Shown: positions 7,899 to 17,306 of the stretch, piece by piece
Layout of the letters: each line of letters opens with the position of its first letter
Position numbering within the stretch: the first letter of the stretch is position 1
Assembly: GCF_002305895.1 (NCBI RefSeq)
Contig: NZ_CP022203.1
Location: forward strand, 7,598,001 to 7,662,000
DNA: 64,000 nt
Source: Corallococcus macrosporus DSM 14697
GTDB taxonomy: Bacteria; Myxococcota; Myxococcia; Myxococcales; Myxococcaceae
Direction: 5' to 3'
The notes under the pieces: model-generated
Seen by the model: only the letters and a program-made list of their open reading frames with translations
Databases searched by the model: none
What the model was told of the DNA's origin: nothing
Translations under genes and position numbers: made by a program

Positions 7899-8678
7899 GT
7901 GGGACGCAAGCGGGCGGCACGGCGGCGTGCGGGGATGACGGTGCCCGGCTGGGCGTGGTGGCTGCCGTGCGTGCTGGCACCGGTGGTGCTGCTCAACGTC
8001 GCGGTGGCCTGGTTCGGTGGCAGCTTCGTGTCGCCGCTGTCGTTCTCCTTCCTGGAGGCCAAGGCGGGCGCGCTGCGCGCGTACCTGACGCACCGGCCGT
8101 CGTGCCTGGTGAACGGGCACGAACCGCTGGAGCCCATCATCGACGCGGCCGAGCGCCGGCATCGCCTTCCGGCGGGACTGCTTCGCGCGCTGGTGCAGGT
8201 GGAGTCGGAGACGCGCGTGCACCGCATCTCTCCGGCGGGGGCCATGGGGCCGGGGCAGTTGATGCCGGGCACCGCCGCCATGCTGGGCGTGGAGGACCCG
8301 TTCGACCCGGCGCCCGCGATTGACGGCAGCGCGCGCTACCTGGCCGGGCAGCTCCGGCGCTTCGGGGACGTGCGGCTCGCGGTGGCCGCGTACAACGCGG
8401 GCCCCGGCTCCGTGAATGGCCGCGTGCCGCGCAATGGGGAGACGGAGTTCTACGTGCCCAAGGTGATGGCGGCGTGGGAGCGGACGCGCCCGCCTCCGCC
8501 GCCCCGGAAGGCGCCGCGCGCCGCGAAGCCCACGGTGAAGGCCAGGCCCACCGCTCCGGTCCGTGCGAAGGCGCCGGCCTCCGCGAAGAAGGAGCCGGGT
8601 TCCGCGGCGAAGGCGCCGGCCTCCGCGACAAGGGCGCCGCGGAAGCCCGCGGGCCTCACGGCGAAGGGACAGAGCTGA
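7899..8678 (+). CDS. membrane-anchored lytic transglycosylase (SLT/Slt70-like domain)
   Basis: A protein of 259 residues with an N-terminal membrane anchor (WWLPCVLAPVVLLNVAVAWF, residues about 20-40) and a transglycosylase SLT domain. The domain is recognised by LLRALVQVESETRVHRISP (catalytic Glu in VESE), AMGPGQLMPGTAAMLGV and the GYxxNAGPG-like AVAAYNAGPGSVNG. It cleaves the MurNAc-GlcNAc bond of peptidoglycan to the 1,6-anhydro product in the periplasm. The last 70 residues are a basic Ala/Pro/Lys tail with repeated KAPASA-type blocks, possibly binding the negatively charged wall. The gene begins 10 bases after the TetR stop and is probably co-transcribed with it. Confidence 0.87.
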   Translation: MGRKRAARRRAGMTVPGWAWWLPCVLAPVVLLNVAVAWFGGSFVSPLSFSFLEAKAGALRAYLTHRPSCLVNGHEPLEPIIDAAERRHRLPAGLLRALVQVESETRVHRISPAGAMGPGQLMPGTAAMLGVEDPFDPAPAIDGSARYLAGQLRRFGDVRLAVAAYNAGPGSVNGRVPRNGETEFYVPKVMAAWERTRPPPPPRKAPRAAKPTVKARPTAPVRAKAPASAKKEPGSAAKAPASATRAPRKPAGLTAKGQS

Positions 8679-8919
8679 GCCGCGACGCGGTACGGCGCTG
8701 CGCCGGCGCGTCCGGCACGCAGGCCATGCGCAGGGGCAGGCGCAGCCGCTCCACGACGACGGTGCCGCCGCTCAGCGACACGTCCGCCTCGATGCGCGGC
8801 GTGTTCAGGTCACCGTCGTGGGCATACGGCGGCCCCACCGTGGACTGCGCCACGTTGATGACGCCATCCGCCGCCCCGCGCGGCAGGGTGCCCGTGACGA
8901 AGTCCGAGGCGTGAATCAT
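8656..8919 (-). CDS. small conserved-looking protein coupled to nagB
   Basis: A protein of 87 residues that I do not recognise. Its ATG (8919-8917) overlaps the TGA of nagB (8918-8916) in an ATGA junction, which argues for a real, translationally coupled gene; the frame is open upstream only inside nagB. The sequence starts [19 protein letters not shown] and has a beta-like middle (PRIEADVSLSGGTVVVERLRL) with no signal peptide or membrane helix. The 3' end overlaps the transglycosylase gene tail-to-tail by 23 bases. A role in amino-sugar metabolism is only suggested by position. Confidence 0.5.
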   Translation of the reverse strand: MIHASDFVTGTLPRGAADGVINVAQSTVGPPYAHDGDLNTPRIEADVSLSGGTVVVERLRLPLRMACVPDAPAQRRTASRLSSVPSP

Positions 8920-9659
8920 CTGTTGCCTCGGGACAGCGCGCGAGCCGCCGCCGGATCCAACCACACCTCGACGTCCGGGTGGAGTTGGAGGAAGGAGGCG
9001 GGACAGCGGGGAGACACGGGCCCCTCCACCATGCCGCGCACCGCCTCCGCCTTCGCCTCACCGAAGGCCAGCAGCAGCGCCTGCCGGGCCTGGAGGATGC
9101 TGGCCATGCCCAGCGTGAGCGCCTCCATGGGCACGCTCGAGGCGTCCTCCCCGAAGAGGATGAGGTTGGCCTCGCGCGTCTGGCGGCTCAGCCGCGTCCG
9201 GTGACAGCGCGCCCGAAGCCCCTCCGCCGGCTCGTTGAAGGCCAGGTGCCCGTTGGCGCCCAGCCCCAACAGCACCAGGTCCAGCCCCCCCGCTTCGGCG
9301 AGCCGGGCCTCGTAGCGCGCGCACTCCGCCTCCGGGTCCTCCGCCGTCCCATCCAGGAAGTGGATGTGGGTGGGCTCCAGGTTGACGTGCTGGAAGAGGT
9401 GCCGGTCCATGTAGGCGCGGAAGCTGCCAGCGTCATCCGCCGCCACCCCCAGGAACTCATCCAGGTTGAAGGTGCGGACCTGGGTCCAATCCAAACCGCC
9501 GCGTCTGAACAATTCCACCAGCGCCCGGTACACATTGAGCGGCGTGCGCCCGGTGGGGAGCCCCAGCACCAGGGAGGGACGGGCCTCCACCGCCCGCGCG
9601 ATTCGCCGGGCACACGCGGCGGCGGCCTCCCGTTCAGAATCGAAGACGCGAATGTTCAC
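8916..9659 (-). CDS. nagB: glucosamine-6-phosphate deaminase
   Basis: A protein of 247 residues, close to the usual NagB length. It converts glucosamine 6-phosphate to fructose 6-phosphate and ammonia, feeding amino sugars from peptidoglycan or chitin into glycolysis. Signatures: phosphate-binding [26 protein letters not shown] (catalytic Asp), HIHFLDG and the family hallmark [13 protein letters not shown] (catalytic His/Glu). The start is GTG 9659 with GGAGG 12 bases upstream; an out-of-frame ATG lies in between. No nagA or transporter is adjacent. A phosphofructokinase, which would use the product, lies 1.6 kb away in the opposite direction. Confidence 0.9.
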   Translation of the reverse strand: MNIRVFDSEREAAAACARRIARAVEARPSLVLGLPTGRTPLNVYRALVELFRRGGLDWTQVRTFNLDEFLGVAADDAGSFRAYMDRHLFQHVNLEPTHIHFLDGTAEDPEAECARYEARLAEAGGLDLVLLGLGANGHLAFNEPAEGLRARCHRTRLSRQTREANLILFGEDASSVPMEALTLGMASILQARQALLLAFGEAKAEAVRGMVEGPVSPRCPASFLQLHPDVEVWLDPAAARALSRGNR

Positions 9660-9749
9660 GGATGTCTCATTCCTCCCAGACCGGGCCCGAAACCTAGGCA
9701 TCCACCAGGGCCCCTTCCAGGGCGTGTGAAACATGCCAGAGTCAGGGGC

Positions 9750-11177
9750 ATGGACCCCTTTGTCAGTCTCGACGCGACCGCCCAGGCGGAACTCGTGCGC
9801 CGCCGGGAGGCCACGCCGCTCGAGCTCGTGGACGCGGCCATCGCTCGCATCGAACGCCACAATCCGACACTCAATGCGGTGGTCCAGACACATTTCGACC
9901 AGGCGCGCGAGCGCGCCCGGGGCCTGCTGCCCACGGGGCCGTTCACCGGCGTTCCCTTCCTGCTCAAGGACCTGCTCACGGCGCAGGAAGGCCATCCGCT
10001 CACCCACGGCTCGCGCTTCGGGAAGGACCACGTCCCGGACCAGGACAGCGAGCTGGTGAAGCGCCTCCGGCGCAGCGGCCTGGTGGTGCTGGGCAAGACG
10101 AACACCCCGGAGATGGGGCTGCTGCCCACGACGGAGAGCGAGTTCCTGGGCCCCTGCCGCAACCCCTGGGACACCACGCGCTCGCCGGGTGGCGCCAGCG
10201 GTGGCGCCGCGGCGGCGGTGGCCAGCGGCATGGTGCCCTTCGCGCACGCCACGGACAGCGGCGGCTCCATCCGCATCCCCGCCGCGGCGTGTGGCCTCTT
10301 CGGGCTCAAGCCCACCCGGGGCCGCAACCCGCTGGGCGGCGACATCGCGGACGCCTACCACTGGCTCATCACCGAGCACGCCCTCACCCGCTCCGTGCGG
10401 GACAGCGCGGCGCTGCTCGACGTCACCTGCGGCGCTGACGCGGGCACGCCGTACCAGGCGCCCGCCAAGGCCCGGCCCTACGTCCAGGAGGTCAACACGC
10501 CCCCGGGCCGCCTGCGCATCCGCATCGCCCTGCGCAACCCCATGGGCGCCACCGTCCACCCGGAGTGCCTGGCCGCTGTCCACGGCGCGGCCCGGCTCCT
10601 GGAGGACCTGGGCCACTTCGTGGACGAGGGCAGCCTGGAGGTGCCCGGCGATGACGCGGTGGGACAACACTTCATCACGGTGTGGACCGCGGGCGTCGTC
10701 TACGGCATCGACGCGTTGGCCGAGCGCATCGGGCGCAGCCCGGAGGCGTCGCACTTCGAGCCCTTCACCTGGGCCCTCTACCAATACGGCCTGGACCAGG
10801 GCCTGTCCGCCTACCTGCTGGCCAGCACGGAGTTGCAGCGCTACAGCCGCGCCGCCCTGCGCCACTTCGAGGACGTGGACGCCTGGCTGATGCCCACCCT
10901 CAACGAGCCCGCCCCGCGGCTGGGCACCTTCTCCGCGCCGCCCGGCGAGCCCATGGCGCCCCTGCTCCGGGCGGCGGCCTATGCCTCCTACTGCCCGCTG
11001 GCCAACACGGCGGGGCTGCCCGCCATGAGCGTGCCGCTCCACTGGAGCTCGGACGGCCTGCCCGTGGGTGTCCAGTTCATGGGGCGCCTCGGAGACGAGG
11101 CCACCTTGTTCCGGCTCGCCGCGCAGTTGGAGGCGGCCTGCCCCTGGGCCGGGCGCCGCCCGGCGGTGTTCGGCTAG
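9750..11177 (+). CDS. amidase signature family enzyme
   Basis: A protein of 475 residues with the Ser-cisSer-Lys amidase fold. The catalytic Lys is in [10 protein letters not shown], the glycine-serine core in [17 protein letters not shown], and the nucleophile in [19 protein letters not shown], followed by LKPTRGR. The family hydrolyses amides and includes GatA, 6-aminohexanoate hydrolase and indoleacetamide hydrolase. No gatB or gatC is adjacent and the length is typical of stand-alone amidases, so tRNA amidotransfer is unlikely. The start ATG 9750 begins [15 protein letters not shown], a normal amidase N-terminus; the open frame extending upstream overlaps nagB and is a shadow. No signal peptide is present, so it is probably cytoplasmic. 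Confidence 0.9.
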   Translation: MDPFVSLDATAQAELVRRREATPLELVDAAIARIERHNPTLNAVVQTHFDQARERARGLLPTGPFTGVPFLLKDLLTAQEGHPLTHGSRFGKDHVPDQDSELVKRLRRSGLVVLGKTNTPEMGLLPTTESEFLGPCRNPWDTTRSPGGASGGAAAAVASGMVPFAHATDSGGSIRIPAAACGLFGLKPTRGRNPLGGDIADAYHWLITEHALTRSVRDSAALLDVTCGADAGTPYQAPAKARPYVQEVNTPPGRLRIRIALRNPMGATVHPECLAAVHGAARLLEDLGHFVDEGSLEVPGDDAVGQHFITVWTAGVVYGIDALAERIGRSPEASHFEPFTWALYQYGLDQGLSAYLLASTELQRYSRAALRHFEDVDAWLMPTLNEPAPRLGTFSAPPGEPMAPLLRAAAYASYCPLANTAGLPAMSVPLHWSSDGLPVGVQFMGRLGDEATLFRLAAQLEAACPWAGRRPAVFG

Positions 11178-11257
11178 GCGGTTGGAAGGTCCCCGGCTGA
11201 GCGCTCGGGCAAACTTGGACATCGCGTCTGGCGCCGGGCGCGATAGAACGTTTCTCC

Positions 11258-12295
11258 ATGAAAGTCGCCGTGCTCACCGGCGGGGGCGACTGCCCCGGCC
11301 TGAACGCCGTCATCCGCGCCGTCGTCCGCCGCGCCAACGCCCACGGCTTCGAGATGATGGGCCTCCGAGATGGCTGGAAGGGGTTGCTGGAGGACAACCA
11401 CTTCCGCCTCACGCGTGAAACCACGTCAGGCATCCTCCACCGGGGCGGCACCATCCTCGGCACCTCGCGCGTCAACCCGTTCAAGGTCGAAAACGGGCTG
11501 GAGCGCGTCAAGCGCGCCATTGAACGCAACGGCATCCACGCCGTCATCGCCATTGGCGGCGAGGGCACGCTGTCGGCCGCCACGCGCATGTCGCAGGAAG
11601 GGCTGCGCATCGTCGGGGTGCCGAAGACCATCGACAACGACATCAACGCCACGGACTTCACCTTCGGCTTCGACACGGCCGTCGCCATCGCCACCGAGGC
11701 CATTGACCGGCTGCACTCCACCGCGGAGTCGCACAAGCGCGTCATCGTCTGCGAGGTGATGGGCCGGCACGTGGGCTGGATTGCCACCTACGCGGGCATC
11801 GCCGGCGGCGCGGACGTCATCCTCGTCCCGGAGATTCCCGCGGACCTGGAGAAGGTGGCCGAGCACATCCAGCGCCGCCACGCGGGCGGGCGCACCTTCT
11901 CCATCGTCGTGGTGGCGGAGGGCACGCGCATCAAGCTGTCCGCGGACCAGCAGGAGCAGCTCGTCACCAGCGGCGCGCTGGACGAGGCGGGCAGGCCGCG
12001 GCTCGGCGGCGTGGGCACCATCCTGGCGCACGAAATCGAGCGGCGCACCGGCTTCGAGACGCGCGTCTCCGTGCTGGGCCACATCCAGCGCGGCGGCGCG
12101 CCCACGCCCCATGACCGCGTGCTGGCCACCCGCTACGGCGTCCACGCCTGCGACATGGTGGCCCGCGGCGAGTTCGGGAAGATGGCCGCGCTGCGAGGCA
12201 ACGACATCATCAGCGTGGACCTGGCCGACGCCACCCGCGAGCTGAAGCGCGTCCCGCAGGAGTTCTTCGAGGTCGCCCAGGTCTTCTTCGGCTGA
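11258..12295 (+). CDS. pfkA: 6-phosphofructokinase
   Basis: A protein of 345 residues. It phosphorylates fructose 6-phosphate to the 1,6-bisphosphate. Motifs: TGGGDCPGLNAVIR (nucleotide/PPi loop), AIGGEGTLSAA, PKTIDNDINATD (catalytic TIDND), and CEVMGRHVGWIATYAG. At the two positions that separate ATP- from PPi-dependent enzymes it has Gly in GGEGT (ATP-like) and Lys in PKTIDND (PPi-like). This is the combination of the mixed group III enzymes known from actinomycetes, several of which use ATP. The phosphoryl donor therefore needs a test. M. xanthus is known to have a PFK regulated by the kinase Pkn4, but no kinase gene is adjacent here. Confidence 0.92.
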   Translation: MKVAVLTGGGDCPGLNAVIRAVVRRANAHGFEMMGLRDGWKGLLEDNHFRLTRETTSGILHRGGTILGTSRVNPFKVENGLERVKRAIERNGIHAVIAIGGEGTLSAATRMSQEGLRIVGVPKTIDNDINATDFTFGFDTAVAIATEAIDRLHSTAESHKRVIVCEVMGRHVGWIATYAGIAGGADVILVPEIPADLEKVAEHIQRRHAGGRTFSIVVVAEGTRIKLSADQQEQLVTSGALDEAGRPRLGGVGTILAHEIERRTGFETRVSVLGHIQRGGAPTPHDRVLATRYGVHACDMVARGEFGKMAALRGNDIISVDLADATRELKRVPQEFFEVAQVFFG

Positions 12296-12311
12296 CGCGT
12301 CGCGACATCAA

Positions 12312-12342
12312 GGAGCGCGGATGAAGCCCGGGTCCGCGCTCC
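12312..12342 (+). terminator. terminator-like hairpin after pfkA
   Basis: A perfect 10-bp stem, GGAGCGCGGA (12312-12321) with TCCGCGCTCC (12333-12342), and an 11-base loop, 16 bases after the pfkA stop. There is no T-run. It lies before the acyl-CoA synthetase gene on the same strand and probably separates the two transcripts. Confidence 0.55.
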
Positions 12343-12387
12343 GTTAGCATCGGTACCTCCACTCACCGTCCATAAGGAAGGGTGCCG

Positions 12388-14031
12388 ATGCTGCCAGGCC
12401 GCATGATGGATTTCCCGCTCACGCTGAGCCACCTCCTGGAGCGCGCGCGGACCTTCTTCCCGGGCTCGGAAATCGTCAGCCGAAACCCGGACAAGTCGCT
12501 GCACCGCTACACGTACGCGGACTTCCATGAGCGCACGTGCCGGCTGGCCAACGCGCTCACGCGCCTGGGCGTGAAGGCCGGGGACCGGGTGGCCACGCTG
12601 AGCTGGAACCACTACCGGCACCTGGAGGTGTACTACGGCGTGCCCTGCATGGGCGCGGTGGTGCACACGCTCAACCTGCGCCTGCACCCCAACGATTTGG
12701 GCTACATCGCGCGGCACGCGGAGGACTCCGTGGTGGTGGTGGACCGCTCGCTGCTGCCGCTGTTCGAGAAGTTCAAGGACGCGGTGCCGAGCATCCGCCA
12801 CGTCATCGTGGTGCCGGACGCGGGCCCCGCGCCGGAGGGGACGCTGGACTACGAGGCGCTGCTGGCGGCCGAGTCCCCCCACTTCGACTTTCCCCAGCTC
12901 GATGAGAACTCCGCGTCGATGCTCTGCTACACGTCGGGCACCACGGGCAATCCGAAGGGCGTGCTCTACAGCCACCGCTCCACGGTGCTCCACGCCCTGG
13001 CGTGTTGCATGACGGATGTGACGGGCATGCGCGAGGTGGACGCGGTGATGCCGGTGGTGCCCATGTTCCACGCCGCGGCGTGGGGCCTGGCCTTCGACGC
13101 CGTCCTCACCGGCGCGAAGCTGGTGTTCCCCGGGCCGCACCTGGACCCCGCCTCGCTGCTGGACCTGATGGCGGCGGAGAAAGTCACGATGGCGGGCGGC
13201 GTGCCCACCATCTGGATTGGCATCCTGGCGCTGCTGGACCAGTCGCCGGGCAGGTGGGACCTGAGCAGCATGCGGTCCATGCTGATTGGTGGCTCGGCGG
13301 CGCCGCCGTCGCTGATTGAGGGCTTCCAGAAGCGGCACGGACTGGAGGTGGTCCACGCGTGGGGCATGACGGAGATGAGCCCCGTCGGCACGATGGCGAA
13401 GCTCAAGGGGCCCATGCGGCAGGCGGCGCCGGAGACGCAGTCCGCGGCGCGCGCGTCCCAGGGCTTCGCGCTGCCCTTCGTGGAGACGCGTGTCGCCAGC
13501 GACGACGGCACGCTGCTGCCCTGGGACGGGGAGACCATGGGCGAGCTGGAGGTCCGCGGCCCCTGGGTCGCGTCGTCCTACTTCAGCGACGAGGGCGCGG
13601 ACCGCTTCACGCAGGACGGCTGGTTCAAGACGGGCGACGTGGTGACCATCGACCCGCAGGGCTACGTGCGCATCTGCGACCGCAGCAAGGACGTCATCAA
13701 GTCAGGCGGTGAGTGGATCTCCTCCGTGGCGCTGGAGAACGCGCTGATGGCCCACCCCGCGGTGCTGGAGGCGGCCGTGTTCGCCGCGAAGCATCCGAAG
13801 TGGGACGAGCGCCCGCTGGCCGCGGTGGCCCTGAAGGAAGGCCAGCAGGTCACCAAGGACGAGCTGACCGCGCACCTGGCCGGCCAGTTCGCGAAGATGT
13901 GGCTGCCGGATGACTACGTCTTCGTGCCGCAGGTGCCGCGCACGTCCACCGGCAAGTTCCTCAAGACGAAGCTGCGTGAGGAGTACGGCGACCACCTGCT
14001 GAAGAACCTGAAGCCGGACGCGGCGACGTAG
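12388..14031 (+). CDS. long-chain acyl-CoA synthetase (AMP-forming)
   Basis: A protein of 547 residues of the ANL superfamily. It activates a fatty acid with ATP to the acyl-adenylate and transfers it to CoA. Motifs: P-loop SMLCYTSGTTGNPKGVLYSH (residues about 172-191), HAWGMTEMSP (A5), ELEVRGPWVASSYF, GWFKTGDVVTIDPQGYVRI (hinge), DRSKDVIKSGGEWIS (A8) and the C-terminal catalytic Lys in PRTSTGKFLKTKL. The overall pattern matches the fatty-acyl type close to FadD/AlkK. ATG 12388 is 6 bases after AAGGAAGG; the in-frame GTG 12382 is too near it. Lipid is a major carbon source in myxobacteria, so use in beta-oxidation is likely. Confidence 0.92.
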   Translation: MLPGRMMDFPLTLSHLLERARTFFPGSEIVSRNPDKSLHRYTYADFHERTCRLANALTRLGVKAGDRVATLSWNHYRHLEVYYGVPCMGAVVHTLNLRLHPNDLGYIARHAEDSVVVVDRSLLPLFEKFKDAVPSIRHVIVVPDAGPAPEGTLDYEALLAAESPHFDFPQLDENSASMLCYTSGTTGNPKGVLYSHRSTVLHALACCMTDVTGMREVDAVMPVVPMFHAAAWGLAFDAVLTGAKLVFPGPHLDPASLLDLMAAEKVTMAGGVPTIWIGILALLDQSPGRWDLSSMRSMLIGGSAAPPSLIEGFQKRHGLEVVHAWGMTEMSPVGTMAKLKGPMRQAAPETQSAARASQGFALPFVETRVASDDGTLLPWDGETMGELEVRGPWVASSYFSDEGADRFTQDGWFKTGDVVTIDPQGYVRICDRSKDVIKSGGEWISSVALENALMAHPAVLEAAVFAAKHPKWDERPLAAVALKEGQQVTKDELTAHLAGQFAKMWLPDDYVFVPQVPRTSTGKFLKTKLREEYGDHLLKNLKPDAAT

Positions 14032-14181
14032 AACGTCGTTACGCACGACGGCGGCTCACCGTCCCGTGCGCGGTCCCCTGGAGCCATGCGCCGCTTCAGG
14101 GGCTTCGAAGGCGGCGGTCCGGTGTCCGACGGAGAGGCGGGCCCAGCCGCCCCCTGCGCATGGGCCTCCGGGAGCGGCCGT

Positions 14182-14212
14182 CCTCCGCGCATCCGGCGAG
14201 GACGCGCGGAGG
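14182..14212. terminator. bidirectional terminator hairpin between convergent genes
   Basis: A stem of CCTCCGCGC (14182-14190) with GCGCGGAGG (14204-14212) and a 13-base loop. It lies in the 200-bp gap between the acyl-CoA synthetase gene and the convergent hydrolase lipoprotein gene. No other feature was seen in this gap. Confidence 0.5.
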
Positions 14213-14232
14213 AAGCTGCTCCTCGGTGCCGG

Positions 14233-16230
14233 CTAGTTGCCGCCGAAGCAGATGCCGTCGCAGGTGGGCTCCACCTGCCCGTCGGGCCGCAGGAAGCGGT
14301 CCACCTGCTCACGGCCGTTGGCATCCCGGCGCACGCCCTCGTGCACGGCGTTGTCCTCGGCGGGCAGGTCCGCGAACGTTCCGGGCAGCGGCGCCGGCAG
14401 GCCGTAGTCGAACTGCACCAGCGCCGAGCCCGCCACTGTCCCCTCCTCCGCGGGCAACATGGGCACCCGCCAGGTAGAGGGCAGTTGCTGCGTCAGGCCC
14501 ATGGCGCGGGCGTGCAGCGCGGTGGCCACGTTGGGCACCTGCGCGTCCCCCAGCCCGTACTGCACCAGCACCCGGCGCGACGCGGGCGCCCCGGGATAGA
14601 GGTCCCCGAGCACATGCGGCGCATACGTGAGCGGGTCGATGCGGTCGAAGGACGTCTGCGTCAGCGCCGCGAACTTCTGCTGCTCCAACGCGTCCGGCAC
14701 CGTCTGGGCAATGGCCTCCAGGAACATGCCGAAGGGCCGGGCGCGGAACATCATCAGGGAGAAGTCCGCCCCGCCCACGCTGAACACCGCGCGTGAGACG
14801 TGCGGCGACAGCGCGACGTAGGTCCCGCCCAGGATGTGGCCCTGGCTGATTCCGTAGAAGTACGTCTGCTCAGGGTCGTACACGCGCACGCCGCCGTCCT
14901 GGAGCTCCGGCAGCTCCGCCAGGGTCGTCCGCGCCGCGTACGTCACGGCGAGCTGATTCACCATGCCCTGGTGGACGCGGTCGGTGAAGCGCAGCGTCTG
15001 GCCGGGATTCCCCGCCATCGCCTGAAGCACGCCCGGCGCGTCCGTCTGCGACATGCCCCACCAGTCCACCGTCAACACCACCATCCGCGTGGCCTGGATG
15101 AAGGGCCGGACGAAGGAGCCATCCGCCTCCGCCTGCCGCCCGAAGAAGCCGTGGCCGTACTGGAGGAAGCGCACCGGCGCCACGGCCTGGCCCCAGACGC
15201 TGCGGGGAATCTGGAGCGTGAAGGGCACCTCCGCGTCGCCATTGCGGCGCACGCGGCCTTCCTCGTCACGCGTGAGCAGCGCACCAGGCTGGTCGCTCTC
15301 CAGGAAGAGCGGAACCCGCAGGGTGCCACGGATGCGCCGGGCGACGTTGGCGTCCACGTCATCCTGGACCTCCGTCACCGTGACGACGGGAGGCGTGGCC
15401 TCCATCGCCTCCATCGCGAGCCGCCGCACCTGCAGCATGTCCCGCGTGACGACCTCCTCCGACTCGGTGGTGAAGTCCCACGCGAGCTGCAGCTCCGCGC
15501 GCGGTACGCCGGCCGCCTCCAGCGCCGGGAAGATGTCCGCTTCGTACCGGGCGGCCAGCGGCGCCAGCAGCGGGTCTCCGGCCGCCTGGCCATCCCGGAT
15601 GCGCCGGAAGCCCTCGGGCACCGGCACGAGCGTGCCGTCCTTCGCCGTCAACTCGCGCAGGGCGATGATGTAGCGGGACGCGTTGCGCAGCCGAATCGCG
15701 GGCCGCAGCAGCAGCGCCCGGCGCGCGTCATCGGGTGCCCGCGGATCCAACTCCGCGAAGTGCAGCACGCCCTCACCTCGCTCCACGTCGAGGAACACGG
15801 TGTTCCCGTTCGTCGCGGCGGTGGGGCTCGTCACGGAGGGCAGGCGCGCGTCGTCCACACCGCCCGGGAAGAGCGCGAGCACCTGCGTGCCGTGCGAATA
15901 GCCATCCGCCGGGTGGAGGTCCGTGAAGTCGAACGCGGTGCCATCCCGCGCCTTCAGCTTCGCCGCGTCGGTGAGCCGCACCCGGTGGCCGGACGGCAGC
16001 GCCGCGTCCTCCTGGAGGAAGTAGTCGGAGGGGTACGGCAGGAGGCAGTCATGCTCGGAGGCCAGCGGGTTGCAGCCCGCGGGCACCACCAGGGGTGGCA
16101 ACTCCTCGCCCGCGTCGGGCAACCCCGCGTCCGGTGGCGCGCCTTCGTCCGAATCGCCGCAGGCGGGGGCCACCGCCAGCAGCCATGCCGTCAACAGCCC
16201 AGCGCCATACCGCTTCATCCGCAACATCAT
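14233..16230 (-). CDS. alpha/beta-hydrolase-like lipoprotein
   Basis: A protein of about 660 residues with a lipoprotein signal (MKRYGAGLLTAWLLAVAPAC, lipobox APAC; the effective start is probably the later Met of MMLRMKR). After a Pro/Asp/Ala linker comes a large domain starting CNPLASEHDCLLPYPSDYFL. It contains an alpha/beta-hydrolase core: oxyanion region FLQYGHGFFG, strand VLTVDWWG, and nucleophile elbow FYGISQGHILGGTY (G-x-S-x-G). The substrate is unknown; esterase or lipase activity at the outer membrane is plausible. Similar long Cys-anchored hydrolases are frequent in Myxococcaceae. It converges with the acyl-CoA synthetase gene and is divergent from the FHA gene. Confidence 0.8.
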   Translation of the reverse strand: MMLRMKRYGAGLLTAWLLAVAPACGDSDEGAPPDAGLPDAGEELPPLVVPAGCNPLASEHDCLLPYPSDYFLQEDAALPSGHRVRLTDAAKLKARDGTAFDFTDLHPADGYSHGTQVLALFPGGVDDARLPSVTSPTAATNGNTVFLDVERGEGVLHFAELDPRAPDDARRALLLRPAIRLRNASRYIIALRELTAKDGTLVPVPEGFRRIRDGQAAGDPLLAPLAARYEADIFPALEAAGVPRAELQLAWDFTTESEEVVTRDMLQVRRLAMEAMEATPPVVTVTEVQDDVDANVARRIRGTLRVPLFLESDQPGALLTRDEEGRVRRNGDAEVPFTLQIPRSVWGQAVAPVRFLQYGHGFFGRQAEADGSFVRPFIQATRMVVLTVDWWGMSQTDAPGVLQAMAGNPGQTLRFTDRVHQGMVNQLAVTYAARTTLAELPELQDGGVRVYDPEQTYFYGISQGHILGGTYVALSPHVSRAVFSVGGADFSLMMFRARPFGMFLEAIAQTVPDALEQQKFAALTQTSFDRIDPLTYAPHVLGDLYPGAPASRRVLVQYGLGDAQVPNVATALHARAMGLTQQLPSTWRVPMLPAEEGTVAGSALVQFDYGLPAPLPGTFADLPAEDNAVHEGVRRDANGREQVDRFLRPDGQVEPTCDGICFGGN

Positions 16231-16428
16231 GTCGTCGCTCCTGGTGAACTTCGCGGAAGGAGTTCAGCTACCCGGGGCGATGAAAGCGGACGGCATCCCT
16301 CCGAGAAAGGTCGCGCGCGTCATGGGCGGATGGAGGCGGCGCGGCGCTCGACCGGCGGTGGACACTCCGCGCGGGAGGGTCTCGGTCAGGCGCCAACTTC
16401 TCGCAACGCGGTTTAAGGTGCGGGCACC

Positions 16429-16962
16429 ATGCCGTCCGTCAAGCAACTGCGCCCGTTCGCCCTGGCAACCCTGGAGGCCTTCATTGAAGCCTCGGGCCGT
16501 GTCGTGCTGGTCCAGCAGCCTCCCGAGCCCGTGTTCCAACAAGTCGCCCTGCGGCTCGGCGCGGCACGCACCGTGGGCATGGCGCACCGGACACGGCTCG
16601 TGGACCGGCTGTTCGTCATGCTGCGCGGGTTCGATGCCCTGGAGGTCCACTTCCTGAGACCGGAGGCGGAGAGCCAGGAGTTCTCCGTGGGCCGCGTTGA
16701 AGGCTGCTCCCTGGTGGTGCCGGACCCGTCCGTGTCCAAGCACCACGCCACGCTGCGGTGGCACGCCCAGGCCGGTGACTGCTCGGTGCGGGACGTGGGC
16801 TCCATGAATGGCACCTGGGTCAACGCCTCGGCGCTGGGGCCGGAACAGGAGCAGATGCTCAACGACGGCGATGCCCTGGCTTTTGGCGACGCCCAGTTCC
16901 TCTACCTGCGCACGGAAACGCTCCACGCCCATCTGCGCATGGCCAGTCCCGGCCGGGACTGA
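16429..16962 (+). CDS. FHA domain protein
   Basis: A protein of 177 residues. The C-terminal half (about residues 75-165) is a forkhead-associated domain that binds phosphothreonine peptides. Signature residues are present: SVGRVEGCSLVVPDPSVSKH (G-R and S-x-x-H), then DVGSMNGTWVN (the N-G pair) and GDALAFGDAQFLYL. The N-terminal half is helical with no recognised motif (LRPFALATLEAFIEASGRV). Such small FHA proteins are readers of Ser/Thr kinase signalling, abundant in myxobacteria. No kinase is adjacent. The non-coding palindromic repeat array begins 14 bases after its stop. Confidence 0.85.
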   Translation: MPSVKQLRPFALATLEAFIEASGRVVLVQQPPEPVFQQVALRLGAARTVGMAHRTRLVDRLFVMLRGFDALEVHFLRPEAESQEFSVGRVEGCSLVVPDPSVSKHHATLRWHAQAGDCSVRDVGSMNGTWVNASALGPEQEQMLNDGDALAFGDAQFLYLRTETLHAHLRMASPGRD

Positions 16963-16975
16963 GGCGCGCCGGAAC

Positions 16976-17211
16976 GGAACGTCCATTCCGCCAGGAGGGA
17001 GCCTGCCCCGTGAGCGCCAAGGCCACCCGGGCCGGAACGTCCATTCCGGGCGGAGGGGCGCGCCCCCAAGGCTCGGGTCTTTGGGACGGAACGTTCATTC
17101 CAGCCCTGGACGCCCAACCCCTTCGAAGTCGGAAGCCCGGAAATCGAGCGCGCATCCCACGAGGGAGTGGCGCTCCCGGGACACAGCCCCGCTGGAAGGA
17201 ACGTTCATTCC
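16976..17211. repeat. four inverted-orientation copies of the GGAACGTYCATTCC element
   Basis: Copies lie at 16976-16989 and 17034-17047 (GGAACGTCCATTCC) and at 17088-17101 and 17198-17211 (GGAACGTTCATTCC). Spacings are 58, 54 and 110 bp, irregular compared with the second half of the array. They face the opposite way to the copies from 17307 on, so the whole array has a head-to-head arrangement with its centre near 17260. Confidence 0.85.
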
Positions 17212-17306
17212 AAGGAGGGAGACCGCACCACCAGGTGGGAGCACCCTCGCGGGACGGCGGATCCATTTCGAGCAAGGAGGCAGAGCGCTCTCCTCCGGGC
17301 CCCCGC

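Noticed and set aside
8979-9749. Upstream extension of the amidase frame
   Set aside because: It runs antisense through nagB. The amidase family start is at 9750 and the extension is low-complexity.
14374-14383. GAACGTTCC inside the hydrolase lipoprotein gene as another copy of the repeat element
   Set aside because: The left GGAAT half and flanking arms are missing; it is ordinary coding sequence.
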